NCBI RefSeq assembly: GCF_016307205.1
Contig: NZ_JAEIJD010000002.1
Span: 248,001 to 312,000 of the forward strand
Length of the DNA stretch: 64,000 bases
Reading direction: 5' to 3'
Source: Pontibaca salina
GTDB lineage: Bacteria; Pseudomonadota; Alphaproteobacteria; Rhodobacterales; Rhodobacteraceae
Position numbers and translations under genes: made by a program. Under the pieces are notes generated by a model. That model was not told the origin of the DNA, made no database searches, and saw only the letters and a program-made list of their open reading frames with translations. Shown here one piece after another: positions 9,858-18,114 of the stretch; positions within the stretch are counted from its first letter, which is position 1; every line of letters starts with the position of its first letter.

Positions 9858-10334
9858 GTGGGCCCAGCTGAGCGCCCCCAGCAGCAATGCCAGCGCATGG
9901 TCGCGCGCCGCCTTGCGCACTGCATCGCGGCCCAGCGCGCCGAACTCGACGGTTTCGACCTTTGTCGCGATGCCCTTGCGCGCGATGCCGAAACAGACCC
10001 GGCCCTCGGGCTTGAGTTCCGTTCCGCCGGGACCGGCGACACCGGTGATCGACACCGCCAGTTGCACCGGCGCATGGGCCAGAGCGCCTTCGGCCATTTC
10101 GCGGGCGACCTGTTCGGATACGGCGCCAAACCGGGCGAGCGTTTCGCCACGCACAGCCAGCATTTCGCGTTTGGCGGCGTTGGAATAGGTGACAAATCCA
10201 CGTTCGACCACGTCGGACGAACCAGGAATGTCGGTGAGCGCCGCAGCCACCATGCCGCCGGTGCAGCTTTCGGCGGTGGCGATCATCACACCTGCCGCGC
10301 GGGCGCGCTCAAGCAGCGTTTTGATATCGGTCAT
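9837..10334 (-). CDS. cinA: CinA-type nicotinamide-nucleotide amidase
   Basis: A 165-residue protein made of the CinA C-terminal (PncC) domain only. It is expected to hydrolyse nicotinamide mononucleotide to nicotinate mononucleotide and ammonia in the pyridine nucleotide salvage cycle. The motif [20 protein letters not shown] near residue 19 and the later ITGVAGPGG are typical. It is the last gene of the ispDF-pgpA-cinA operon. Its start codon sits at the end of an 8-bp tandem repeat that also holds the pgpA stop. Confidence 0.9.
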   Translation of the reverse strand: MTDIKTLLERARAAGVMIATAESCTGGMVAAALTDIPGSSDVVERGFVTYSNAAKREMLAVRGETLARFGAVSEQVAREMAEGALAHAPVQLAVSITGVAGPGGTELKPEGRVCFGIARKGIATKVETVEFGALGRDAVRKAARDHALALLLGALSWAHLLRDRQ

Positions 10335-10363
10335 CCCATCATCCCATCATCCCATCATCCCGT
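10332..10363. repeat. 8-bp tandem repeat across the pgpA-cinA junction
   Basis: Three exact copies of CATCCCAT followed by a fourth copy with one change (CATCCCGT). On the coding strand the units read ATGGGATG. The pgpA stop codon (10347-10349) spans the junction of two units and the cinA ATG (10332-10334) lies in the outermost unit. The distance between stop and start is 12 bases. Confidence 0.95.
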
Positions 10364-10844
10364 GCCACAGACCGGCGAGGATCATCACGCCGATGCCCGC
10401 AAAGATGCCGGCGATGATATCGTCCAGCATCACGCCCAGCGGCCCGCCTTGGCGGTCGGCCCAACCGACCGGGCCGGGTTTGACGATATCGAAAAGCCGA
10501 AACAGCAGGAATGAAGCGATCCAGCCGGGCCAGAGTGCGGTGATCTCGATGCCCTGCGACCACGCGACATAGCTGAGCGGGAACAGCGCGATCATCTGGC
10601 CGGCCACTTCGTCGATGACGATTTCGGAGGGGTCTTTGTTGGCATTGTCGCGGGTCGCCACGCCTACCGCCCACCAGCCCTGAAGGATTACCGCCACCGT
10701 GGCAACCACCAGCAAGGGAAAGCCGCCAAACGCATGAAACAGCCAGGCCAGCGGCAAGGTGGCAAGCGACCCCCAAGTGCCCGGAGCCGGGCGCAGATGG
10801 CCGATACCGCCCAGCGTCGCGATCTGGCGAGCCAGCGCCATCAT
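10347..10844 (-). CDS. pgpA: Phosphatidylglycerophosphatase A
   Basis: Removes phosphate from phosphatidylglycerophosphate to give phosphatidylglycerol in the inner membrane. The 165-residue protein shows the family motifs [12 protein letters not shown] near the N-terminus and [16 protein letters not shown] in the middle, with four hydrophobic segments. Its ATG overlaps the ispDF stop as ATGA, so the two are translationally coupled. The last codons run into the octamer repeat, but the stop codon is kept whenever at least two units remain. Confidence 0.93.
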   Translation of the reverse strand: MMALARQIATLGGIGHLRPAPGTWGSLATLPLAWLFHAFGGFPLLVVATVAVILQGWWAVGVATRDNANKDPSEIVIDEVAGQMIALFPLSYVAWSQGIEITALWPGWIASFLLFRLFDIVKPGPVGWADRQGGPLGVMLDDIIAGIFAGIGVMILAGLWHGMMG

Positions 10845-11980
10845 GGCCGGACCAATGTGGCACTGGTCATGGCGGCAATACCTTCGCCCCGGCCGGTAAA
10901 GCCCAGCCTTTCGGATGTGGTTGCCTTGACCGAGACACGCCAGGGTTCAACGCCCATGATCGTGGCTAGGGCATTTTGCATGTCCTGCGCGTGGGGACCG
11001 ATTTTTGGCTCTTCGCAGATCAAGGTCACATCGACATTGCCGATATCATAGCCCAGATCGCGCGCGGTCTGCACCGCATGGATCAGGAATTGGTCGCTGG
11101 CGGCACCTTTCCAACGGGCCTCGGATGGGGGGAAATGCCGCCCGATATCACCCATCGCCAGCGCCCCATAGATCGCATCGCATAGCGCATGAATGCCGAC
11201 ATCAGCGTCGGAATGGCCGGTCAGCGTGCGCACATGCGGGATCTTGACACCGCACAGAGTCACATGATCACCGGGGCCAAAGCGATGCACGTCGAACCCG
11301 TTTCCAAGCCGTATATCCATGTCATTTCCCAATATGCGTTCAGCGCGCGCGAAATCGGCGGCGGTGGTAATTTTCATATTGTCGGCCTCGCCGGGCACGA
11401 TGGCAACCGCCACTCCGGCGGCGCGGGCGACTTCGACATCATCCAGCGCTTCGCCCTCATAGGTCGCATGGGCGGCGACGATCGCGTCGAGATGAAATCC
11501 TTGCGGTGTCTGCGCGGCGAACAGACCCGCACGGTCTTGCGTGCCGGTAACCTGTCCCGCCGATCCGTGCCACAATGCATCGGTAACGGGCAGCGCCGGC
11601 GCTGCGGCCTTGTGCTCGTCGAGCGCATCAAGCACCGCGTTGATCAGTGCAGGGCTGAAACAAGGGCGCGCGACGTCGTGTATCAGCACCCGCGTGACGC
11701 CGGTGCGGGCCAGCGCGGCCAGACCGTTTTGCACCGATTGCGCCCGTGTCGCGCCGCCGCTGGCAAGAATCACGTCGGGCTGGCTTTCAAACTCGGCCCA
11801 TGCGGCCTCATCCTCGGGAGCAAGCACCAGAACCATGTGCTTCAGGCGGCGGCAGGTGCGGAATCGCTCCAGTGTCCAGTCGGCCATACGCCGACCAGCA
11901 AGAAGGCGCCATTGTTTCGGCACACCGGCACCGGCGCGTTGGCCGCGTCCGGCGGCAAGGATGATGGCGGCTGTGGTCAT
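10841..11980 (-). CDS. ispDF: Bifunctional IspD/IspF of the MEP isoprenoid pathway
   Basis: A 379-residue fusion of two non-consecutive enzymes of the non-mevalonate isoprenoid pathway. Residues 1 to about 220 are the cytidylyltransferase that makes CDP-methylerythritol ([25 protein letters not shown]). The rest is methylerythritol cyclodiphosphate synthase ([13 protein letters not shown] with the metal-binding Asp and His, then [16 protein letters not shown]). Such fusions are common in alphaproteobacteria. It begins the ispDF-pgpA-cinA operon and is divergent from dusB. Confidence 0.96.
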   Translation of the reverse strand: MTTAAIILAAGRGQRAGAGVPKQWRLLAGRRMADWTLERFRTCRRLKHMVLVLAPEDEAAWAEFESQPDVILASGGATRAQSVQNGLAALARTGVTRVLIHDVARPCFSPALINAVLDALDEHKAAAPALPVTDALWHGSAGQVTGTQDRAGLFAAQTPQGFHLDAIVAAHATYEGEALDDVEVARAAGVAVAIVPGEADNMKITTAADFARAERILGNDMDIRLGNGFDVHRFGPGDHVTLCGVKIPHVRTLTGHSDADVGIHALCDAIYGALAMGDIGRHFPPSEARWKGAASDQFLIHAVQTARDLGYDIGNVDVTLICEEPKIGPHAQDMQNALATIMGVEPWRVSVKATTSERLGFTGRGEGIAAMTSATLVRP

Positions 11981-12111
11981 GGATCCGTCCTGTTAACGCG
12001 CCCTGTCTAGGCTGTGATTGCGATCAGGGCAATTGCCCGGACCTATGGTCACGATTGGCAGAGCGCAAAAGATCGGTTAATCCATTTGGCAATGGAATAA
12101 GGATTAGATTA

Positions 12112-13095
12112 TTGGCCAGCGCGTTTTCGGCTTTTTCGCTGACCCCGCCGGTGATGCTGGCGCCCATGGCCGGTATCACCGACCGTCCGTTTCGCGATCT
12201 GGTCATGAGATTTGGCGCGGGGTTGGTGGTCAGCGAAATGGTTGCCAGTCAGGAAATGGTCCAGTCCCGCCCCGGTACCCGCGAAAAGGCCGAACTGGGC
12301 GCAGATGTCGAAAATACCGCGGTCCAGATCGCCGGTCGCGAGGCGCATTGGATGGCCGAGGCAGCCCGTCAACTGGCGGACCGGGGTGCGCGGATCATCG
12401 ACATCAACATGGGCTGCCCGGCGCGCAAGGTGACCAATGGCTATTCCGGGTCGGCGCTGATGAAAACGCCTGATCATGCTTTGCGCCTGATCGAAGCGGT
12501 GGTGGCTGCCGTGGACCTGCCGGTGACTCTGAAAACCCGTCTGGGATGGGATGACAACATGAAGAACGCTGGGCAAATCGTTGCACAGGCGCAAGAAGCA
12601 GGGATTCGGATGGTGACAATCCACGGGCGCACGCGCTGCCAGTTCTACAAGGGAACTGCCGATTGGGCAGCGATTCGCGCGGTGCGAGAGGTGGCGCGAA
12701 TTCCGGTCATTGCCAACGGGGATATCATTGACGCGACCAGCGCAAGGGCGGCCTTGACCCAATCCAAAGCCGACGGGGTAATGGTGGGGCGCGGTGCACA
12801 GGGGCGCCCGTGGCTGCTTGCCGAAATCGCGCATTCCCTGTTCGGCGCGCCATTGCCGGTTGTGCCGCAGGGAGGGGCGTTTGTTGATATGGTTCAAGGT
12901 CACTATCAGGCGATGCTGGAGTTTTATGGAGCCGAGCAGGGCGCGCGGGTCGCGCGAAAACATCTGGGCTGGTACATGACCGATGCCGCAACACCGGACG
13001 CTCTGCGCCGGGAAGTTTTGACCGCCCGTAGTCCAGATACTGTCATGACGCTGCTTGCGGATGCGCTGTCATCTTCAGAAGGAATCGCGGCATGA
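12112..13095 (+). CDS. dusB: tRNA-dihydrouridine synthase (NifR3 family)
   Basis: Flavin enzyme that reduces uridine to dihydrouridine in the tRNA D-loop. It shows [16 protein letters not shown] at the start, the catalytic cysteine in [11 protein letters not shown], and IHGRTR. I see no ATG in frame before the conserved core. TTG 12112, preceded by AAGG nine bases upstream, gives a 327-residue protein; the frame is open to TTG 12055, which would add 19 residues. It is the classical first gene of the nifR3-ntrBC-ntrYX locus, and its stop overlaps the ATG of the next gene. Confidence 0.9.
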   Translation: MASAFSAFSLTPPVMLAPMAGITDRPFRDLVMRFGAGLVVSEMVASQEMVQSRPGTREKAELGADVENTAVQIAGREAHWMAEAARQLADRGARIIDINMGCPARKVTNGYSGSALMKTPDHALRLIEAVVAAVDLPVTLKTRLGWDDNMKNAGQIVAQAQEAGIRMVTIHGRTRCQFYKGTADWAAIRAVREVARIPVIANGDIIDATSARAALTQSKADGVMVGRGAQGRPWLLAEIAHSLFGAPLPVVPQGGAFVDMVQGHYQAMLEFYGAEQGARVARKHLGWYMTDAATPDALRREVLTARSPDTVMTLLADALSSSEGIAA

Positions 13096-13700
13096 CGCGC
13101 GGCGCGGCGATTTGGGCCTCGCTTCCGGTGCCGGTATTGCTGATTGATGCGCAGGACCGGATTTGTGACCTCAACCCTGCAGCCGAGGAGTTCTTGAACG
13201 CGCCGGCGTCTGCGGTGACCGGACATAAACTGTGGGACCGGATAGATTTTGACGCGACGATAACAGATGCGACAGCGCGCGCGCGCCTTGATCTGACTGC
13301 GCTAACTGTCAGAGCTGCAGGCGTTATTGTAGGGGATCGCGGGCCATTGCATTGTCGGATTCAGATTGCACCGCTTGAAGGTGGTCCAGAACATATGATC
13401 CTGATGATTTCGCCTATTGACGGCAAGGCTGCCCCGGCAACCGAGGATGAATCACTCTCGGAAGCGATCACTCGGCATTTGCAAAGGTATTTTGACCTGC
13501 ATGATGACATGCTGCCGGCGCAGGGTCTTTATGGCCGGATATTGCGCGAGGTCGAAATCCCGCTGATCGAGGTCGCGCTGGATGCAACCGGCGGAAATCA
13601 GGCGAAATGCGCCGATCTTCTAGGCATCAATCGCAATACTTTACGCAAGAAGATCACCAGCCATGATATTGAGGTGACACGGCGCCCTAAAATGATGTAA
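13092..13700 (+). CDS. NtrB PAS domain fused to NtrC DNA-binding domain
   Basis: A 202-residue protein in the place where ntrB and ntrC normally lie. Residues 1-110 match the NtrB sensory PAS domain ([29 protein letters not shown]). After a linker of about ten residues, residues 122-202 match the NtrC C-terminal Fis-type domain, with the helix-turn-helix [20 protein letters not shown] and the family ending VTRRPKMM. The kinase H-box and ATP-binding domain of NtrB, and the receiver and AAA+ domains of NtrC, are absent. The frame is unbroken and couples to dusB by ATGA. It should bind DNA, perhaps as a PAS-aided dimer, but cannot be phosphorylated as NtrC is, nor hydrolyse ATP. Function is unknown. 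Confidence 0.88.
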   Translation: MTRGAAIWASLPVPVLLIDAQDRICDLNPAAEEFLNAPASAVTGHKLWDRIDFDATITDATARARLDLTALTVRAAGVIVGDRGPLHCRIQIAPLEGGPEHMILMISPIDGKAAPATEDESLSEAITRHLQRYFDLHDDMLPAQGLYGRILREVEIPLIEVALDATGGNQAKCADLLGINRNTLRKKITSHDIEVTRRPKMM

Positions 13701-13704
13701 AAAG

Positions 13705-13736
13705 GCCACAGCAACGTGGCAGACCGGTTTTCCGGT
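13705..13736 (+). other. Two small hairpins between the fusion gene and ntrY
   Basis: GCCAC pairs with GTGGC over a 6-base loop (13705-13720), and ACCGG pairs with CCGGT over four T residues (13723-13736). They lie directly after the stop of the NtrB/NtrC fusion and are not followed by a T-run, so they may protect the transcript end rather than terminate. Confidence 0.45.
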
Positions 13737-13783
13737 TGTACAAGACCACGGCATTTAGGTGCTGATCGCCGCAGCGGCACATC

Positions 13784-16093
13784 ATGACGAGGGCAGTCTA
13801 CGTGGTAACCCGCACAAAAAACCTGTCAGTCGGCTCGTTCAGCCGGTGGCGCCGCAGCCGTAGGGCGCGCAATCTGGGAACTCTGGGCTTGGTTCTGCTG
13901 GGGCCGTGTCTGGCCCTTGCCACTTACTTGGTGTTGGGGCCATTTGATAATCACGTGTCGGCCCCGTCGCTGCGTATCGTGCTGCTGGCCGATCTGGTCT
14001 ATGTGCTGGTAGTGGCGACGCTGGTTCTGGGGCAGATTGCCCGGCTGATCGCGGCACGGCGCGCCAAATCGGCGGGGTCACGTCTGCATTTGCGCCTGAC
14101 CGGAGTGTTCGCGTTGCTGGCGCTGATCCCCACGGTCACGGTGGCCGTATTTGCAGCGCTAACCGTGAATATAGGGCTTGAGGGTTGGTTTTCGGATCGG
14201 GTGCGTCAGGTGGTCGGGTCGTCTTTGGCGGCTGCGCAGGCCTATGAGACCGAACAGCGCGAGGATCTGGCCGAAGATGCGGTGGCGCTGGCGCGATATC
14301 TGGATTCCTCGCGTCGCGTAACAGTTTTCATGAACGACGCTGAATTGCGGCATGTGTTGGTGCAGGGGCAAGCCCAAATTCAGCGCGGGCTGCGCGAAGC
14401 CTATGTGATTGACGGTACCGGCGAGATACGTGGCCGTGGCGAACGCTCGTACCTGTTCGATTTCGAACATCCTGGCGAGGAACGGATCGAGAAGGCCCGC
14501 GACGAGGGGCTGGAAATCATTCAGGACTGGGACAACAACGAATTTCGCGCGCTGGTGCGTCTGGACGCTTTTGCGGACAGATATCTTTATGTCAGCCGCG
14601 ATGTCGACGGCGAGTTGCTCAATCTGTTGGATGAAACCAAGGAAACCGTCCACCTTTATCAGCAGCTTGAAAGCGAACGCGGGCGGATCCTGTTTGAATT
14701 CGGCCTGATCTATCTGGGTTTCGCGCTGATTCTGATTCTGGCCGCGATCTGGCTGGGCCTGTGGTTCGCCGAACGCTTGTCGCGCCCCGTCGGACGGTTG
14801 ACCGGGGCGGCCCAAAAGGTTGGTGGTGGAGATTTAAGCGTGCAGGTGATCGAAGAGGACGGCGATGATGAAATCGCCATGCTGGGGCGGTATTTCAACC
14901 AGATGACGCGCCAGCTCAAGCGCCAGCGCGACACGCTTTTGGATAACACCGAACAGATCGAACGGCGCCGTCGATTATTTGATTCGGTCTTGTCGTCGGT
15001 GACCTCGGGCGTGGTTGGATTGGACCCTGATGGGCGGGTCAGTTTTGTCAATCGGTCGGCCCATCGGTTGCTGGGCTGGTCCGGTGATGGGGACTCTGTG
15101 ATGTTGTCCGTTGCGGTGCCGGAATTCGGGGCCTTGTTCGAGACGTTGAAACGCGGCGGCAGCAGCAGGGTGCAGGACGAGATCAAAGTAACCCGGCAGG
15201 GACGGTTGGAAAACCTGCTCGTGCAGATGGCGCCGCGGCGCGCCGAAGATGGCGCGCTTGAGGGCTATGTGGTGGTGTTCGATGACGTCACCGATCTGGT
15301 CAGCGCCCAGCGCATGGCAGCCTGGGGCGATGTGGCGCGCCGTATCGCGCATGAGATCAAGAACCCTTTGACTCCGATCCAGCTCAGCGCCGAACGGATC
15401 AAGCGCAAATTCAAGCCGCTGGTGGGCGACGAGGCCGCACAGTTGGAATCGATGACCGATGTGATCGTGCGCCAGACCAACGATTTGCGGCGCATCGTCG
15501 ATGAGTTCTCGAAATTCGCCCGGATGCCGGAACCCGACCGCTGCCAAGAAGATTTGGTCGCGCTCACGCATGATGCGGTGGTTTTGCAACAGGCCGGGCT
15601 GCCGGATGTAAAGCTAAGCGCCGATTTACCCGAGAAACCATTATTGGCCGAGATCGATGCGACAATGATCACGCAAGCGCTCACGAACCTGATCAAAAAC
15701 GCAGGGGAGGCTGTTGAAACTATGAAGGAAAAACGCCCGCCTGATGGTTATCAGCCGCAGGTGCATGTTTCGCTAGCTGTGGAGAACGGTACATATCTGA
15801 TCTGTATCGCCGACAATGGCATCGGCCTTCCCGAAGACCGCGCCCGGCTGTTCGAACCCTATGTCACGACCAGAAGCGCGGGCACTGGGCTGGGTCTGCC
15901 GATCGTGCGCAAGATCATTGAAGAGCACGGCGGGACGCTGACGCTTGAGAACGCGTTGCCCTTTAACGGCGCGACACATGCCGGAGCGATGGCGGTGATC
16001 CGGCTCCCTGCGCTGGAAGCAAGCGTCACATCCCATGAAGTTCCTGAGGAAAGGAACGGACAACAAACGGAAGAGACAGGAATTATAGCATGA
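13784..16093 (+). CDS. ntrY: Nitrogen regulation sensor kinase NtrY
   Basis: A 769-residue membrane histidine kinase. It has hydrophobic segments at about 34-54, 65-90 and 104-127, a periplasmic or extracytoplasmic region, a further helix near 305-330, then HAMP, PAS and kinase domains. The phosphorylated histidine is H523 in RRIAHEIKNPLTPIQLSAER, and the ATP-binding N-box (TNLIKNAGEAVE) and G-boxes (IADNGIGLP, TGLGLPIV) are intact. It partners NtrX, whose ATG overlaps this stop. The start could also be GTG 13802. In related bacteria NtrYX links nitrogen and redox signals to gene expression and envelope functions. Confidence 0.94.
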   Translation: MTRAVYVVTRTKNLSVGSFSRWRRSRRARNLGTLGLVLLGPCLALATYLVLGPFDNHVSAPSLRIVLLADLVYVLVVATLVLGQIARLIAARRAKSAGSRLHLRLTGVFALLALIPTVTVAVFAALTVNIGLEGWFSDRVRQVVGSSLAAAQAYETEQREDLAEDAVALARYLDSSRRVTVFMNDAELRHVLVQGQAQIQRGLREAYVIDGTGEIRGRGERSYLFDFEHPGEERIEKARDEGLEIIQDWDNNEFRALVRLDAFADRYLYVSRDVDGELLNLLDETKETVHLYQQLESERGRILFEFGLIYLGFALILILAAIWLGLWFAERLSRPVGRLTGAAQKVGGGDLSVQVIEEDGDDEIAMLGRYFNQMTRQLKRQRDTLLDNTEQIERRRRLFDSVLSSVTSGVVGLDPDGRVSFVNRSAHRLLGWSGDGDSVMLSVAVPEFGALFETLKRGGSSRVQDEIKVTRQGRLENLLVQMAPRRAEDGALEGYVVVFDDVTDLVSAQRMAAWGDVARRIAHEIKNPLTPIQLSAERIKRKFKPLVGDEAAQLESMTDVIVRQTNDLRRIVDEFSKFARMPEPDRCQEDLVALTHDAVVLQQAGLPDVKLSADLPEKPLLAEIDATMITQALTNLIKNAGEAVETMKEKRPPDGYQPQVHVSLAVENGTYLICIADNGIGLPEDRARLFEPYVTTRSAGTGLGLPIVRKIIEEHGGTLTLENALPFNGATHAGAMAVIRLPALEASVTSHEVPEERNGQQTEETGIIA

Positions 16094-17511
16094 GTGACAT
16101 TCTGATCGTGGACGATGAGCGCGACATCCGTGAGCTGGTGTCGGATATTCTCGAAGACGAAGGCTATGCCACACGGCTGGCCGGTAACTCGGACGAGTGC
16201 ATGGCGGCGCTGAATGCTGAGCCGCCGGCATTGTTGATCCTCGATATCTGGCTGAAAGACAGCGACATGGACGGTATCGACATCCTGAAACGCGTCAAGC
16301 GTGACAACCCCGACGTGCCGGTGGTCATCATTTCGGGTCACGGAAATATCGAAATCGCAGTGGCGGCGATCAAGCAGGGCGCTTATGATTTTATCGAAAA
16401 ACCTTTCAATATCGACCAGTTATTGGTTGTGATCCGCCGCGCGATGGAGGCATCGCGTTTGCGCCGCGAGAACTCGTCGCTCAAGCGGCGCGAGGTGACC
16501 AGCGCCGAAATGGTTGGTCAAAGCGCGGCATTCCGGACATTGGTCGGGCAGCTCGACAAGGTGACGAAATCGAATGGCCGGGTCATGCTGACCGGGCCAG
16601 CCGGGGCAGGCAAGGAGATCGCCGCGCGCTATATCCATGCGAATTCCAACCGCGCCGATGGTCCGTTCGTCATCGTCAATTGCGCCAGCATCTCCGCGGA
16701 TCGCATGGAAGAGGTGCTGTTTGGGCGCGAAACTTCTGAACGGGGGGTCGAAGCGGGGCTGCTGGAAGAAGCCCATGGCGGCGTGGTCTATTTCGACGAG
16801 GTGGCAGATATGCCACGGGGGACGCAATCGAAAATCCTGCGCGTGCTGGTCGATCAGCAGTTTCAGCGCGTCGGCGGCAGCGACAAGGTCCGTGTCGATT
16901 TGCGGGTGATTTCCAGCACCAGTCGCGATCTCGAAGCTGAGATCAGTGCCGGACATTTCCGTGAAGAGCTGTTCCACCGGCTGAATGTTGTGCCGATCAA
17001 GGTGCCGTCTCTGGAGGACCGTCGCGAAGACATTCCGGTGCTGGCTGAACATTTCATCGCGCGCTTTCACGAAGCTCAGGGTCTGCCGAGCCGTGATCTG
17101 AGCGCCGAGGCAGTAGCATTAATGCAGACCATGATCTGGCCCGGAAATGTGCGCCAGTTGAAAAACCTTATCGAGCGGGTGTTGATTCTGGGGGACGGAT
17201 CCGGCCCGATCGAAGCCCGCGAATTGCCGGGCGAGACCGAGCAGCCGGGCGCAGACGGGCGCGTCGTGTTATCGGGTGCGCTGGCCACCTTGCCCCTGCG
17301 CGAAGCCCGCGAGAGCTTTGAACGGGAATATCTGCTTACTCAGATCAACCGGTTCGGGGGCAATATCAGCCGGACGGCGTCATTCGTCGGGATGGAGCGC
17401 AGTGCCCTGCATCGCAAGCTGAAGTCCCTCGGCGTTGTGACCTCGACCAAGGCGGGGGCGCGGGTGGCGCATGTGGGTGACGACGCCGATGCCAGCATTG
17501 CCGTGAAATAA
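16090..17511 (+). CDS. ntrX: Response regulator NtrX
   Basis: A 473-residue NtrC-family regulator: receiver domain with phosphoacceptor D52, AAA+ domain with Walker A GPAGAGKE (169-176) and Walker B VVYFDEVADM, and a C-terminal Fis-type helix-turn-helix (SRTASFVGMERSALHRKL). The surface loop that contacts sigma-54, normally GAFTGA, is missing: LFGRE (210-214) runs almost directly into GVEAGLLEEAHGG. The protein should therefore not activate sigma-54 promoters, in line with the sigma-70-dependent NtrC known from Rhodobacter. It is coupled to ntrY by ATGA. Confidence 0.94.
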   Translation: MSDILIVDDERDIRELVSDILEDEGYATRLAGNSDECMAALNAEPPALLILDIWLKDSDMDGIDILKRVKRDNPDVPVVIISGHGNIEIAVAAIKQGAYDFIEKPFNIDQLLVVIRRAMEASRLRRENSSLKRREVTSAEMVGQSAAFRTLVGQLDKVTKSNGRVMLTGPAGAGKEIAARYIHANSNRADGPFVIVNCASISADRMEEVLFGRETSERGVEAGLLEEAHGGVVYFDEVADMPRGTQSKILRVLVDQQFQRVGGSDKVRVDLRVISSTSRDLEAEISAGHFREELFHRLNVVPIKVPSLEDRREDIPVLAEHFIARFHEAQGLPSRDLSAEAVALMQTMIWPGNVRQLKNLIERVLILGDGSGPIEARELPGETEQPGADGRVVLSGALATLPLREARESFEREYLLTQINRFGGNISRTASFVGMERSALHRKLKSLGVVTSTKAGARVAHVGDDADASIAVK

Positions 17512-17522
17512 GGCAGGCCCGG

Positions 17523-18005
17523 TTACTGCTGGGGCGGCACCGGCGTCACGATCTGCCAACTGCCATCGTCATAGCGAATCGCGCAGGATTCCGGCGCAAG
17601 CGCGGGCAGGGTGCGTGTGGGCGTGCGCGGCGCTGCAGCAGCCACGGTTGCGGAACAGCGCGGCAACGTCACTTGCTGATATCCCCGCTTGCCCATGCAG
17701 ATATTCTGCAGACGACTGCGCAGGCCAAGATTGACGTCCTCGGTATAAACTGCCCCTTGGCGCCAGTAGCCCGGACGGATCACGCAATCTCCCCTGGCGT
17801 TGCAAAACTGGCGGGGTGGTTCGAAAATCGGCGGGTTTTGGCGAATCCGGGTCGCGACCGGCGCATCGCGCAGTGCGCTGACCTCGCACTCGGTGCGGTC
17901 CATCTGCATCTGTGGCACCGAGACGCCCGGACGATGGTAAATCGACAGTGGTGCGCAAGCCGAGAGACCAAGTGCAAAAACCGCAAGGATCAGACGCATT
18001 TTCAT
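17523..18005 (-). CDS. Hypothetical lipoprotein
   Basis: A 160-residue exported protein that I cannot place in a characterised family. A short hydrophobic signal ends in the lipobox LSAC, so it is probably a lipoprotein, and the mature part holds several further cysteines in spaced pairs (TECEVSAL, FCNARGDCVIRPGYW, NICMGKRGYQQV). The start ATG 18005 is preceded by AGGA at seven bases; GTG 18020 is less likely. It lies opposite to its neighbours, convergent with ntrX and divergent from trkA. Confidence 0.8.
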   Translation of the reverse strand: MKMRLILAVFALGLSACAPLSIYHRPGVSVPQMQMDRTECEVSALRDAPVATRIRQNPPIFEPPRQFCNARGDCVIRPGYWRQGAVYTEDVNLGLRSRLQNICMGKRGYQQVTLPRCSATVAAAAPRTPTRTLPALAPESCAIRYDDGSWQIVTPVPPQQ

Positions 18006-18114
18006 GTGCTTATCCTGCACCGATTCCGTGCTGCAGACAAATGGAATTGACCGGGCGGGGGCCTTCTGTCATGCAAAGACCTCGGCGGACAAGCCATGAA
18101 ACGGGGCCATTGAC

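Noticed and set aside
13092-13700. Calling this gene a frameshifted or truncated ntrB
   Set aside because: The C-terminal 80 residues are NtrC-type DNA-binding sequence in the same uninterrupted frame, so it is a fusion rather than a truncated kinase.
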